Notes: a model not told the origin generated them from the sequence alone. 64,000 bases of DNA from Massilia sp. Root351 (GCF_001425045.1 NZ_LMDJ01000001.1:497859-561858), one strand, 5' to 3'; shown: positions 49,198-58,993, numbered from the stretch's first letter. A program made the numbers and translations.

Positions 49198-49988
49198 TGG
49201 CACAGATACAGATTTCCAAGGTGAGCAAGGTGTTCAAGACCGCCGAGCGCGACGTGGTGGCGCTGCAGGACATCGAGCTGGCGATCCCGCAAGGCCAGTT
49301 CGTCTGCCTGCTGGGGCCGTCCGGCTGCGGCAAGTCGACCCTGCTCAACGCAGTGGCCGGCTTCGCGCCGCCGTCGTCCGGCCAGATCGTGGTGGATGGC
49401 AAGCCGGTCGAGGCGCCGGGGCCGGAGCGCGGCATGGTGTTCCAGGAGTATGCGCTGTTTCCGTGGATGACGGTGGCCGACAACGTCGCCTTCGGCCTGC
49501 AGATCAAGGGCTTGCCCAAGGCCGAGATCGACGCCACCGTGGCGCGGCTGCTCAAGATGCTGTCGCTGGGCGACTTCGGCAACCGCTTCCCCAAGGATTT
49601 GTCGGGCGGCATGCGCCAGCGCGTGGCCATTGCCCGCGTGCTGGCGCTCGATTCGCCCATCATGCTGATGGACGAGCCGTTCGGCGCACTGGACGCGCTG
49701 ACGCGGCGCAACCTGCAGGACGAGCTGCTGCGCATCTGGTCCGAGCTGAAAAAGACCATCATCTTCGTCACCCACAGCATCGAGGAGGCCATCTACCTGG
49801 CCGACCGCATCGTGGTCATGACCTACCGGCCCGGCACCGTCAAGCGCGACCTGGCGGTGGACCTGCCGCGCGGGCGCGACCCGGCCGCGCCCGAGTTCAA
49901 CGCCCTCAAGCGCGAACTGGGCCAGCTGGTGATGGAGGAACAGCAGCGCCACCACCACGACGAGCTGCGCATGGCGGCGGTCGATTAG
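49197..49988 (+). CDS. ABC transporter ATP-binding protein, NitT/TauT family
   Basis: 263 residues from ATG 49197, overlapping the permease stop. Walker A GPSGCGKST (about 39-47), Q-loop QEYALFPW, ABC signature LSGGMRQRVAIARVLA, Walker B IMLMDEPFGALD, H-loop THSIEEA. It powers the importer formed with the two upstream genes. Confidence 0.97.
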   Translation: MAQIQISKVSKVFKTAERDVVALQDIELAIPQGQFVCLLGPSGCGKSTLLNAVAGFAPPSSGQIVVDGKPVEAPGPERGMVFQEYALFPWMTVADNVAFGLQIKGLPKAEIDATVARLLKMLSLGDFGNRFPKDLSGGMRQRVAIARVLALDSPIMLMDEPFGALDALTRRNLQDELLRIWSELKKTIIFVTHSIEEAIYLADRIVVMTYRPGTVKRDLAVDLPRGRDPAAPEFNALKRELGQLVMEEQQRHHHDELRMAAVD

Positions 49989-50031
49989 CGGGCGGGCATG
50001 CGGCGCGCCCGCTTAGTGTAAACTTATCCCC

Positions 50032-50835
50032 ATGCAGACTTATTTTCTGATCGCAGCCGCGTTGCTGTATATAGTGTGTGCCGTCCTGCCGCCGCGCCGG
50101 GCCGGCCTGATCTCGGCCGCCACGGCGGCGGCCTGGCTGCTGCACGGGGCCAGCCTGTGGCTGGCGGTGTCGGCGCCCGGTTCGCTGCGCATCGGCTTTG
50201 CCGCCATGCTGTCGTCGGCGCTGTGGATCTCGGTGGGCGCCTACTGGCTGGAAAACCGCAATTTCGCGCTGGACGGCTTGCGCCGCATCGTCATGCCGAA
50301 CGCGGCGCTGGCGGTGCTGCTGCAGGCCGCCTTCCCCGGCGCGCTGGTGGCGCTGGACGGCAACGCCCGCATGCTGGGCTGGCACATCGCGGTGGCCACG
50401 CTGGCCTACAGCACCTTGACCATCGCCGCCTTCCACGCGGTGCTGATGGCGCTGCAGGAATCGCGCCTGCACACGCGCGGCCAGCGCGCCGGCTTCCTGT
50501 CGGCCGCGCTGGACCAGCTGCCGGCGCTGCTGACCATGGAAAAGCTGCTGTTCCGCCTGATCGCCTTCGGCTTCGTGCTGCTCAGCCTGACCGTGCTGTC
50601 GGGCATCGTATTCTCCGAGGAACTGTTCGGCAAGGCGCTCAAGTGGGACCACAAGTCGGTCTTCACCCTGCTGTCCTGGCTGCTGTTCGCGGCGCTGCTG
50701 GCGGGCCGCCACTTCCGCGGCTGGCGCGGCAAGACGGCGCTCAGTTTCACCCTGGCCGGTTTCGCCACTCTGCTGCTGGCCTATGTCGGCAGCCGTTTTG
50801 TCCTGGAAGTGGTTTTGCATCGAGGTATGGCATGA
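50032..50835 (+). CDS. ypjD: CcsA-like inner-membrane protein (YpjD)
   Basis: 267 residues with eight hydrophobic segments. GWHIAVATLAYSTLTIAAFHAVLM, KALKWDHKSVFTLLSWLLFAALL and LAGRHFRGWRGK are the conserved segments with the two histidines of the cytochrome c assembly-protein (CcsA/HemX) superfamily. YpjD is the ffh-linked member; its exact role is unknown. The stop overlaps the next gene by ATGA, beginning the ypjD-PP0621-pilS-pilR cluster. Confidence 0.92.
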   Translation: MQTYFLIAAALLYIVCAVLPPRRAGLISAATAAAWLLHGASLWLAVSAPGSLRIGFAAMLSSALWISVGAYWLENRNFALDGLRRIVMPNAALAVLLQAAFPGALVALDGNARMLGWHIAVATLAYSTLTIAAFHAVLMALQESRLHTRGQRAGFLSAALDQLPALLTMEKLLFRLIAFGFVLLSLTVLSGIVFSEELFGKALKWDHKSVFTLLSWLLFAALLAGRHFRGWRGKTALSFTLAGFATLLLAYVGSRFVLEVVLHRGMA

Positions 50836-51173
50836 CACGTATTTTGTTCTGGCTGGCGCTGATTTTCCTGGTGGTGGCGGCGATCCGCAGCAAGCTGCGC
50901 GCGGCCGCGCGCGCCCAGCAGATGCGCACCGACCCGCAGCAAGCGGCGCGCATGGCCGCCGCGCGCGCGGCCGCCGAAGCCGAGGCGCTGGCCCAGGAGC
51001 GGGCGCGCCAGGCCGGCTCGCCCCAGGCGCAGGCGCGCGCGCGCGCCGTGGCCGAGGCGGAAACCATGCTCAGCTGCGCGCACTGCGGGGTGTTCTTCCC
51101 GGCGTCCGAGGCGGTGCAGCGCGGCGGCCGCGATTTCTGCAGCCAGGCCCACGCCGAGCAGCCGGCGCCCTGA
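50832..51173 (+). CDS. PP0621-family small protein
   Basis: 113 residues. One membrane helix (ILFWLALIFLVVAAIRSK), an Ala/Arg/Gln-rich coiled segment, then a C-terminal cysteine cluster MLSCAHCGVFFPASEAVQRGGRDFCSQAHAE that probably binds zinc. It is the usual neighbour of pilS in Burkholderiales. Function unknown. The ATG at 50832 overlaps the ypjD stop. Confidence 0.88.
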   Translation: MTRILFWLALIFLVVAAIRSKLRAAARAQQMRTDPQQAARMAAARAAAEAEALAQERARQAGSPQAQARARAVAEAETMLSCAHCGVFFPASEAVQRGGRDFCSQAHAEQPAP

Positions 51174-51175
51174 CA

Positions 51176-52861
51176 GTGACGGCGCGCCTGCAAGCGCTGA
51201 CGGCCGCGTCGCGCGACACCTTCTGGCGCTCGCTGCAAACCCTGAACGGCACCCGGGTGGTGATCGCGCTGGTGCTGCTGGCCTACCTGAGCGTCGATAC
51301 GCGCGGCCTGCGCGGCGCCGGTTCGCTGATGTACGCCCAGGTGTGCGCGGCCTACCTGCTGCTGGCGCTGGGCTTCGCGGTGCTCACCAGCAAGGTGCGG
51401 CGCCGCTTCCTGGCCCAGCTGCTGCTGCAAATCGCCTGCGACCTGGCCCTGATTTCCCTGCTCTACCTGGGCGCCGGCGGCGCCCGCAGCGGCCTGGCCA
51501 TCCTCTACCTGTTCCCGCTGGCCGGCCTGGCCATCCTGGCGCCGCTGGTGCTGGCGCTGTTCTCGGCCTCGCTGGTGGCGCTGTTCATGCTGGGCACGGC
51601 GCTATGGCAGACGGTGGTGCAGGACGCCGACAGCACCTTGCTGCAGTCCGGCCTGTTCGGCGCGGCCTTCCTGGCGGCGGTGCTGGTGGTCAACCGCATG
51701 GCGGCCAAGCTGATCGGCCAGGAAGAGCTGGCGGCGCGGCGCGGGGTGGAGATCGGCGTGCAGCAGGCGGTCAACCGGCTGGTGATGTCGCACATGAGCG
51801 ACGGCATCGTGGTGGTCGACGCCGGCGGCCAGGTGGTGGCCGGCAACCCGGCCGCGCAGCAAATGCTGGGCCTGGCCGGCGACGCGCAGTTCGACCTGGC
51901 GTCGGCGCCGGCACTGGCGCCGCTGGCGCGCGCCTACCGCGACTGGCGCGCCGACCCGCTGCAGGCCACGGCGTTCCTGACCATCAAGCCCTACACCGAC
52001 CCGGCGCTGCAGGACGTGACGGCGGCCTGGAGCGCGCGGCGCGAACTGGCCGCGCATTTGAAGGTGCGCTTCGCGCCGGTCGAGGCCGACGGCCTGGACG
52101 TGGAGCGCAGCGTGATCTTCCTGCAGGACGTGACGGCCATCGAAAACCAGGCGCAGGACTTGAAGCTGGCCTCGATGGGACGGCTCACGGCCAGTATCGC
52201 GCACGAGGTGCGCAACCCGCTGTCGGCCATCGGCCATGCCACCTCGCTGCTGAGCGAGGACCTGGCCGGGCCGGTGCACACGCGCTTGCTCAAGATCGTG
52301 GCCGACAACGTGGCGCGCGTGAACCGCATGGTGGAGGACATCCTGCAGCTGTCGCGCAAGGTGCAGCCGCACAGCGAGCCGCTGGCGCTGGCCGGCTTTC
52401 TCGCCGAGCTGGCCGCCGAGTTCCTGGACACGCACGCGCTGGCGCCGGGCATCGTGCGGCTGGAGGTGGGCGGCGGCGCGGCCACGGTGCGCTTCGACGC
52501 GCTGCACCTGCGCGAGGTGGTGCTCAACCTGCTCAACAACGCGGTGCGCTACGCGAGCGGCCGGCCGGGCAGCATCCGGGTGTTCGTGGTGGGCGGGCGC
52601 GGGCGCGGCGCGGGCCTGGAGCTGCACGTGCAGGACGACGGTCCCGGCATTTCGCCCGAGGTGCGGGCCCACCTGTTCGAACCGTTCTACACCACCTCCA
52701 GCAAGGGCACCGGGCTGGGGCTGTATCTGGCGCGCGAATTGTGCTTGAATAACGAGGCCATGCTGGACTATGAATACCGCTACGACCAGGGCGTGCAGGC
52801 CGACGGCAGCCGCCAGTCCAGCGGCCGTTTCGTGATCACGTTTGCCAGGCCGGGCGCCTGA
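51176..52861 (+). CDS. pilS: PilS-like sensor histidine kinase
   Basis: 561 residues from GTG 51176, 2 bp after the preceding stop. Six hydrophobic segments cover about residues 25-185, as in PilS. A PAS domain (about 205-320, SDGIVVVDAGGQVVAGN) is followed by the HisKA block with His in IAHEVRNPLSAIGHATSLL, and the HATPase with NLLNNAVRYASG, DDGPGI and GTGLGLYLARELC. PilS controls PilR phosphorylation and so type IV pilus gene expression, reading pilin levels in the membrane in Pseudomonas. Confidence 0.93.
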   Translation: MTARLQALTAASRDTFWRSLQTLNGTRVVIALVLLAYLSVDTRGLRGAGSLMYAQVCAAYLLLALGFAVLTSKVRRRFLAQLLLQIACDLALISLLYLGAGGARSGLAILYLFPLAGLAILAPLVLALFSASLVALFMLGTALWQTVVQDADSTLLQSGLFGAAFLAAVLVVNRMAAKLIGQEELAARRGVEIGVQQAVNRLVMSHMSDGIVVVDAGGQVVAGNPAAQQMLGLAGDAQFDLASAPALAPLARAYRDWRADPLQATAFLTIKPYTDPALQDVTAAWSARRELAAHLKVRFAPVEADGLDVERSVIFLQDVTAIENQAQDLKLASMGRLTASIAHEVRNPLSAIGHATSLLSEDLAGPVHTRLLKIVADNVARVNRMVEDILQLSRKVQPHSEPLALAGFLAELAAEFLDTHALAPGIVRLEVGGGAATVRFDALHLREVVLNLLNNAVRYASGRPGSIRVFVVGGRGRGAGLELHVQDDGPGISPEVRAHLFEPFYTTSSKGTGLGLYLARELCLNNEAMLDYEYRYDQGVQADGSRQSSGRFVITFARPGA

Positions 52862-52889
52862 ACCACCTACTATATAGAGAAGGACACCC

Positions 52890-54461
52890 ATGAGTGCTCC
52901 CCGCAATTCCCCGCGCGTGCTGGTCGTCGACGACGAAGCCGACCTGCGCGAGCTGCTGGAAATTACCCTGCTCAAGATGGGGCTGGACGTGGACAGTGCC
53001 GAAAACCTGGCGCAGGCGCGCGCCTATCTGGCGCAAGCCCAGGCCCAGGCGCAAGGGGAGGGCGCGGACGGCAAGGGCGCGGCGCCCTACGCGCTGGTGC
53101 TGACCGATATGCGCCTGCCCGACGGGCTGGGGCTGGAGCTGGTGCGCGAAGTGTCGGCCAGCTTCCGCAATACGCCGATCGCGGTGGTGACGGCCTACGG
53201 CAGCGCCGACAACGCGGTGGTGGCGCTTAAAGCGGGCGCCTTCGACTACATCAGCAAGCCGGTGGCACTGGACCAGCTGCGCGTGATGGTGCAGTCGGCG
53301 CTGCGGCTGAACGCACCGGCGGCCGGGGCGGCGGACGCGGCGCCGCGCGCGCCGAGCCGGCTCAAGGGCGACTCGGCCGTGATGCAGGCGCTGCGCGCGC
53401 AGATCGCGCGCCTGGCGCGCTCGATGGCGCCGATCGCCATCAACGGCGAGTCCGGCAGCGGCAAGGAGCTGGCCGCGCGCGAGATCCACGCGCAAAGCTC
53501 GCGCGCCGGCAAGCCCTTCATCGCCGTCAACTGCGGCGCGATTCCCGAGGCGCTGATGGAGGCCGAATTCTTCGGCTACCGCAAGGGCGCTTTCACCGGC
53601 GCGGCCGACGAGCGCGACGGGTTTTTCCAGGCCGCCAACGGCGGCACCCTGATGCTCGATGAGGTGGCCGACCTGCCGCTGGCCATGCAAGTCAAGCTGC
53701 TGCGCGCGATCCAGGAGCGGCGCGTGCGCAAGATCGGCGCCACCGCCGAGGAGGCCGTGGACGTGCGCATCATCAGCGCCACCCACAAGAACCTGGAGCA
53801 GCTGGTCGAGCGCGGCGCGTTCCGGCAGGACTTGTTTTACCGGCTTAACGTGATCGAGCTGAGTTTGCCGCCGCTGCGCGAGCGGGCCGACGACCTGGGC
53901 CTGCTGACCGACGCCATCCTGGCCCGGCTGGGCACTTTCGAGCAGCGCGTGGTGCTGGGGCCGGGCGTGCTGGAAGCGCTGCGCGGCTACGCCTTCCCCG
54001 GCAATGTGCGCGAGCTGGAGAATATCCTGGAGCGCGCGCTGGCCTTCGCCAACGACGGCGTGATCGAGGTGCGCGACCTGGCGCTCAAGGTGGGCAAGAG
54101 CCCGGATGCGCCGCCCGGCTACCTGCCGCCCCCGGCCGAGCTGCGCCACGACACCGGCGCGCCGCAGGGGCCGGGCACGCCGCAGGGCTACATGCACCTG
54201 CCCGCGCCGCCCGCACCCGCACCCGCCGCGTCCGCGCCGGCGCCCACACCGGCGCCGGCGGCTGGCGGCCTGCCCGCCGCCCCGGACGCGCTGCCGAGCA
54301 ACCTGCCCGACTACCTGGCCCAGGTCGAGCGCGACATCATCATGCGCGCGCTGGCGCAGACCCAGTACAACCGTACCCAGGCCGCCAGCCTGCTGGGCAT
54401 CAGCTTCCGCCAGCTGCGCTACCAGATGCAAAAGCTCAACATCCAGGAGCCGGAAGGGTAG
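52890..54461 (+). CDS. pilR: PilR-like sigma-54 response regulator
   Basis: 523 residues. Receiver (about 1-125, with DDEADLRELLE and phospho-acceptor in LVLTDMRLPDG), AAA+ domain (about 150-385: GESGSGKELAAREIH, the sigma-54-contacting GAFTGA in YRKGAFTGAADERDG, and LMLDEVADLPL) and a Fis-type helix-turn-helix (NRTQAASLLGISFRQLRYQ). A Pro/Ala-rich linker of about 70 residues before the HTH makes it longer than usual. It activates sigma-54 promoters such as pilA. AGAAGGAC precedes the ATG; the spacing from pilS is 28 bp. Confidence 0.94.
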   Translation: MSAPRNSPRVLVVDDEADLRELLEITLLKMGLDVDSAENLAQARAYLAQAQAQAQGEGADGKGAAPYALVLTDMRLPDGLGLELVREVSASFRNTPIAVVTAYGSADNAVVALKAGAFDYISKPVALDQLRVMVQSALRLNAPAAGAADAAPRAPSRLKGDSAVMQALRAQIARLARSMAPIAINGESGSGKELAAREIHAQSSRAGKPFIAVNCGAIPEALMEAEFFGYRKGAFTGAADERDGFFQAANGGTLMLDEVADLPLAMQVKLLRAIQERRVRKIGATAEEAVDVRIISATHKNLEQLVERGAFRQDLFYRLNVIELSLPPLRERADDLGLLTDAILARLGTFEQRVVLGPGVLEALRGYAFPGNVRELENILERALAFANDGVIEVRDLALKVGKSPDAPPGYLPPPAELRHDTGAPQGPGTPQGYMHLPAPPAPAPAASAPAPTPAPAAGGLPAAPDALPSNLPDYLAQVERDIIMRALAQTQYNRTQAASLLGISFRQLRYQMQKLNIQEPEG

Positions 54462-54713
54462 GACCGTGCCGGGTAGACTATAATGCTGCCCCGCCGCCCG
54501 GTTCCGGCCAGGGTGCCGGCGGCTGGCGCAAGCGGCAATGTTGTGTTTTCGCCAGTGCAATATACGGCCGCGCCGGCCCGGCTGCCCAAGGATAAGGCAG
54601 CGCGAAACGGTGCGCCAAACGCGGCGTTAGTGCTTGCTATCCGGCTCCGGCCCGGGGCTTCGGGCGTCGCTAAATGTCAATAGAAAAATTGCCGTTTTTG
54701 CGCCAATTTTCCC
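54462..54713. other. gene-free region between pilR and the nrdA promoter
   Basis: No gene is visible. A perfect TATAAT (54479-54484) without a convincing -35 is followed by about 200 bases of GC-rich sequence with a 6-bp hairpin (GCTGCC/GGCAGC around 54579-54602). It could be a small RNA or the tail of the pilR transcript. It does not match a cobalamin riboswitch. Confidence 0.35.
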
Positions 54714-54779
54714 TTGTCTTGCCCAGGCAGGCTAACTACAATTAGTGTCTAAATTTGGTCCGTTCACTAGATGTAGTAC
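54714..54779 (+). promoter_or_regulatory. nrdAB promoter with two NrdR-like boxes
   Basis: TTGTCT (54714-54719) and TACAAT (54737-54742) are 17 bp apart. Two imperfect 16-bp palindromes resembling the NrdR box (ACACwATATATwGTGT) lie at 54733-54748 (ending AGTGT) and 54764-54779 (TCACTAGATGTAGTAC). Their starts are 31 bp apart, three helical turns, the spacing usual for NrdR. The first box covers the -10. Confidence 0.65.
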
Positions 54780-54873
54780 TAAATCTTGGCAATCGCTCAA
54801 AGATACTCTAGAGCAATTGACGAACTTTATTATCAAATCACGCTGGCAACACACTGCTATTTCGGGAGCTTAA

Positions 54874-57804
54874 ATGCAATCAACTCAAGACATCACGAAC
54901 CAAGTGGCGCCACAAGCGCCGGCATCGGCGGGCGCCGTCAGCGGCCTGGCCACGGCAGCCAGCGCGCTGGGCGATTACCGCATCATCCGCCGCAACGGCG
55001 CGGTGGTGGCGTTCGAACCGTCCAAGATCAATGTCGCCATGACCAAGGCTTTCCTGGCCGTGCACGGCGGCCAGAGCGCCGCCTCTGCCAGCGTACGTGA
55101 AATCGTCGAAGAGTTGACCAACAGCGTGGTGTCGGCGCTGGTGCGCCGCCAGCCGTCCGGCGGCACCTTCCATATTGAAGACGTGCAGGACCAGGTGGAA
55201 CTGGCGCTGATGCGCTCGGGCCAGCACGACGTGGCGCGCGCCTATGTGCTGTACCGCGCCAAGCACATGGAAGAGCGCCGCGCCAAGAAGGACGCCGCCG
55301 GCACCGCCGCCGCCGCCGAGCCTGAACTGAGCGTGACCGAGAACGGCGTGCGCCGTCCGCTGGTGATGCAGGAAGTGCGCGACCTGATCAACGCAGCCTG
55401 CTCCGGCCTGGAAAAGCACGTGGACGCGGACGCCATCCTGGCCGAGACCGTGAAAAACCTGTACGACGGCGTTCCGGTCGAGGAACTGCACAAGTCCGCC
55501 ATCCTGGCCGCCCGCGCGCTGATGGAAAAAGACCCGGCCTACTCGCAAGTGACGGCCCGCATCCTGCTGCACACCATCCGCAAGGAAGTGTTCGGCCATG
55601 AAGTGCCGCAAGCCAAGGCTGCCGCCGAGTACATTACCTATTTCCCGCAGTACATCGCCAAGGGCATCGAGAACGAGCTGCTGGACGCCGAGCTGGCCAA
55701 GTTCGACCTGGCCAAGCTGGCCAAGGCCCTGGTGGCCGACCGCGACCTGCAGTTCGGCTACATCGGCCTGCAGACCCTGTATGACCGCTACTTCCTGCAC
55801 GTGCGCGAAGTGCGCATCGAGATGCCGCAGGCGTTCTACATGCGCGTGGCCATGGGCCTGTCGCTGCGCGAAGAGAACCGCGAAGCGCGCGCCATCGAGT
55901 TCTACAACCTGTTGTCGACCTTCGACTTCATGAGCTCGACGCCAACCCTGTTCAACTCGGGCACCCTGCGTTCGCAGTTGTCGTCGTGCTACCTGACCAC
56001 CGTGTCGGACGACCTGGAAGGCATCTACGACGCCATCAAGGAAAACGCGCTGCTGGCCAAGTTCGCCGGCGGCCTGGGCAACGACTGGACCCCGGTGCGC
56101 GCGCTGGGCGCCCACATCAAGGGCACCAACGGCAAATCGCAAGGCGTGGTGCCGTTCCTGAAAGTGGTCAACGACACCGCCGTGGCGGTCAACCAGGGCG
56201 GCAAGCGCAAGGGCGCGGTGTGCGCCTACCTGGAAACCTGGCACATGGACATCGAGGAATTCCTCGACCTGCGCAAGAACACCGGCGACGACCGCCGCCG
56301 CACCCACGACATGAACACGGCCAACTGGATTCCCGACCTGTTCATGAAGCGCGTGATGGAAAAGGGCGAGTGGACCCTGTTCTCGCCGTCCGAAACGCCG
56401 GACCTGCACGACAAGGTGGGCAAAGCCTTCGAACTGGCCTACACCGGCTACGAAGCCAAGGCCGCCGCCGGCGAAATCCGCGTGTTCAAGAAGATCGCCG
56501 CGCTGGACCTGTGGCGCAAGATGCTGTCGATGCTGTTCGAAACCGGCCACCCATGGATCACCTTCAAGGATCCGTGCAACATCCGTTCGCCGCAGTCGCA
56601 CGTGGGCGTGGTGCACTCGTCCAACCTGTGCACCGAGATCACCCTGAACACCGGCCCGGACGAAATCGCCGTCTGCAACCTGGGTTCGGTGAACCTGCCG
56701 GCCCATATGAAAGAGGGCAAGCTGGACCACGTGAAGCTGCAAAAGACCATCCGCACCGCGATGCGCATGCTCGACAACGTGATCGACATCAACTACTACG
56801 CCGTGGACAAGGCCCGCAACGCCAACATGCGCCACCGTCCGGTGGGCCTGGGCGTGATGGGCTTCCAGGACTGCCTGCACATGATGCGCGTGCCGTTCTC
56901 GTCGCAGGAATGCGTGAACTTCGCCGATACCTCGATGGAAGCGGTGTGCTACTACGCCTACCTGGCTTCGACCGAGCTGGCCGAAGAGCGCGGCCACTAT
57001 GAATCGTACAAGGGTTCGCTGTGGGACCGCGGCATCTTGCCGCAGGACTCGATCGCGCTGCTGGCCGAAGAGCGCGGCGGCTACCTGGAGCAGGACCGCT
57101 CGGCGGCCATGGACTGGACCCCGGTGCGCGAGCGCATCAAGAAGTTCGGCATGCGCAACTCGAACTGCGTGGCGATCGCTCCGACCGCCACCATCTCGAA
57201 CATCATCGGCGTGTCCGCTTGCATCGAGCCAACGTTCCAGAACCTGTACGTGAAGTCCAACCTGTCGGGCGAGTTCACCGAGATCAACTCCTACCTGGTG
57301 CGCGACCTGAAGGCGCGCGACCTGTGGGACGAGGTCATGATCGCCGACCTGAAGTACTTCGACGGTTCGCTGACCAAGATCGACCGCGTGCCGCAAGACC
57401 TGCGCGACATCTACGCCACCGCGTTTGAAGTCTCGCCGAGCTGGCTGGTGGAAGCGGCTTCCCGCCGCCAGAAGTGGATCGACCAGGCCCAGTCGCTGAA
57501 CATCTACATGGCCGGCGCCTCGGGCAAGAAGCTGGACGAGACCTACAAGCTGGCCTGGCTGCGCGGCCTGAAGACCACCTACTACCTGCGCACCATCGCC
57601 GCCACCCACATGGAGAAATCGACCTCCAAGACCGGCGCGCTGAACGCGGTGGCCGTGGACGGCGGCATGTCGGCCAGCGCCATCGCCGCTGCGGCCCCTG
57701 CCGCTGCCGCCGCCGCGGCATCGGCCGCCGCCGTGGAAGACGGCGCCGCCTGCTACCTGCGTCCGGGTGACGATGGTTTCGAGGAATGCGAAGCCTGCCA
57801 GTAA
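54874..57804 (+). CDS. nrdA: class Ia ribonucleotide reductase, alpha subunit
   Basis: 976 residues. Reduces ribonucleoside diphosphates to deoxy forms using the radical from NrdB. The N-terminus carries an ATP-cone (YRIIRRNGAVVAFEPSKINVAMTKAF), the allosteric activity site. Active-site cysteines are in SQLSSCYLTT, SSNLCTEI and AVCNLGSVNL; the radical-transfer pair is Tyr-Tyr in KTTYYLRT, and the C-terminal thiol relay is CEACQ. An Ala-rich linker (about residues 925-950) leads to that tail. CGGGAG precedes the ATG. The long leader carries NrdR-like boxes. Confidence 0.97.
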   Translation: MQSTQDITNQVAPQAPASAGAVSGLATAASALGDYRIIRRNGAVVAFEPSKINVAMTKAFLAVHGGQSAASASVREIVEELTNSVVSALVRRQPSGGTFHIEDVQDQVELALMRSGQHDVARAYVLYRAKHMEERRAKKDAAGTAAAAEPELSVTENGVRRPLVMQEVRDLINAACSGLEKHVDADAILAETVKNLYDGVPVEELHKSAILAARALMEKDPAYSQVTARILLHTIRKEVFGHEVPQAKAAAEYITYFPQYIAKGIENELLDAELAKFDLAKLAKALVADRDLQFGYIGLQTLYDRYFLHVREVRIEMPQAFYMRVAMGLSLREENREARAIEFYNLLSTFDFMSSTPTLFNSGTLRSQLSSCYLTTVSDDLEGIYDAIKENALLAKFAGGLGNDWTPVRALGAHIKGTNGKSQGVVPFLKVVNDTAVAVNQGGKRKGAVCAYLETWHMDIEEFLDLRKNTGDDRRRTHDMNTANWIPDLFMKRVMEKGEWTLFSPSETPDLHDKVGKAFELAYTGYEAKAAAGEIRVFKKIAALDLWRKMLSMLFETGHPWITFKDPCNIRSPQSHVGVVHSSNLCTEITLNTGPDEIAVCNLGSVNLPAHMKEGKLDHVKLQKTIRTAMRMLDNVIDINYYAVDKARNANMRHRPVGLGVMGFQDCLHMMRVPFSSQECVNFADTSMEAVCYYAYLASTELAEERGHYESYKGSLWDRGILPQDSIALLAEERGGYLEQDRSAAMDWTPVRERIKKFGMRNSNCVAIAPTATISNIIGVSACIEPTFQNLYVKSNLSGEFTEINSYLVRDLKARDLWDEVMIADLKYFDGSLTKIDRVPQDLRDIYATAFEVSPSWLVEAASRRQKWIDQAQSLNIYMAGASGKKLDETYKLAWLRGLKTTYYLRTIAATHMEKSTSKTGALNAVAVDGGMSASAIAAAAPAAAAAAASAAAVEDGAACYLRPGDDGFEECEACQ

Positions 57805-57872
57805 TACAATAGGAAGTTAGGAAGACCGCGCCCGATGGCGCGGTTCCGTCGTTAATTCAAGAAGGAAATATC

Positions 57873-58973
57873 ATGCTGTCCTGGGACGAAGACACTGCGC
57901 CAGCCGCGCAACCCCAAGCACCACTCAACGCCGAAGGCACCGCCGAGCAGATCGCCCGCCGCGTGAACGCCGACGACAAGCGCGTCATCAACGGCCAGAC
58001 CGACGTCAACCAGCTGGTGCCGTTCAAGTACAAATGGGCCTGGGACAAATACCTGGCCGGCTGCGCCAACCACTGGATGCCGCAGGAAGTAAACATGCAG
58101 CGCGACATCGAGCTGTGGAAGAACCCGAACGGCCTGTCCGAAGACGAGCGCCGCCTGGTGAAGCGCAACCTGGGCTTTTTCGTCACCGCCGACTCGCTGG
58201 CCGCCAACAACATCGTGCTGGGCACCTACCGCCACATCACGGCGCCGGAATGCCGCCAGTACCTGCTGCGCCAGGCCTTCGAGGAAGCCATCCACACCCA
58301 CGCCTACCAGTACATCGTGGAGTCGCTGGGCCTGGACGAGCAGGAAATCTTCAACGCCTACAACGAAGTGAAGTCGATCCGCGACAAGGACGAGTTCCTG
58401 ATTCCGTTCATCAACACGCTGACCGACCCGGCCTTCACCACCGGCACCGTGGAAAACGACCAGAAGCTGCTCAAGTCGCTGATCGTGTTCGCCTGCCTGA
58501 TGGAAGGCCTGTTCTTCTACGTCGGCTTCACCCAGATCCTGGCGCTGGGCCGCCAGAACAAGATGATGGGCGCTGCCGAGCAGTACCAGTACATCCTGCG
58601 CGACGAATCGATGCATTGCAATTTCGGCATCGACCTGATCAACACCATCAAGATGGAAAATCCGCTGCTGTGGACGCCAGCTTTCAAGGAAGAGATCAAG
58701 GGCCTGTTCCTGAAGGCCGTGGAGCTGGAGTACGCCTACGCCGAGGACACCATGCCACGCGGCGTGCTGGGCCTGAACGCGGCCATGTTCAAGGGCTACC
58801 TGCGCTTCATCGCCAACCGCCGCGCCACCCAGATCGGCCTGGAAACGCTGTTCGACCAGCCTGAGAATCCATTCCCGTGGATGAGCGAGATGATCGACCT
58901 GAAGAAGGAACGCAACTTCTTCGAAACCCGCGTGACCGAATACCAGACCGGCGGCGCCCTGAACTGGGACTGA
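57873..58973 (+). CDS. nrdB: class Ia ribonucleotide reductase, beta subunit
   Basis: 366 residues. Carries the di-iron/tyrosyl radical: the E-x-x-H-x-x-x-Y pattern is EAIHTHAY (Tyr at about residue 147), and the second metal-binding half is in [13 protein letters not shown]. The C-terminal [10 protein letters not shown] includes the tail that docks on NrdA. AAGAAGGA precedes the ATG; it is 68 bp after nrdA, in the same operon. Confidence 0.97.
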   Translation: MLSWDEDTAPAAQPQAPLNAEGTAEQIARRVNADDKRVINGQTDVNQLVPFKYKWAWDKYLAGCANHWMPQEVNMQRDIELWKNPNGLSEDERRLVKRNLGFFVTADSLAANNIVLGTYRHITAPECRQYLLRQAFEEAIHTHAYQYIVESLGLDEQEIFNAYNEVKSIRDKDEFLIPFINTLTDPAFTTGTVENDQKLLKSLIVFACLMEGLFFYVGFTQILALGRQNKMMGAAEQYQYILRDESMHCNFGIDLINTIKMENPLLWTPAFKEEIKGLFLKAVELEYAYAEDTMPRGVLGLNAAMFKGYLRFIANRRATQIGLETLFDQPENPFPWMSEMIDLKKERNFFETRVTEYQTGGALNWD

Positions 58974-58993
58974 TCCGTTTCTGCGTCACCAGG

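Noticed and set aside
44900..50030. Genomic island carrying the lipoprotein and ABC genes
   Set aside because: No integrase, tRNA, direct repeats or base-composition change at the borders; only the gene-order argument remains.
54483..54683. 66-codon open frame between pilR and nrdA
   Set aside because: CTG/ATG start without ribosome binding site; sequence is Pro/Ala/Arg-rich as expected from GC-rich non-coding DNA.
54485..54700. Cobalamin riboswitch ahead of nrdA
   Set aside because: No B12-box pattern is present, and the reductase is class Ia, which does not use cobalamin.
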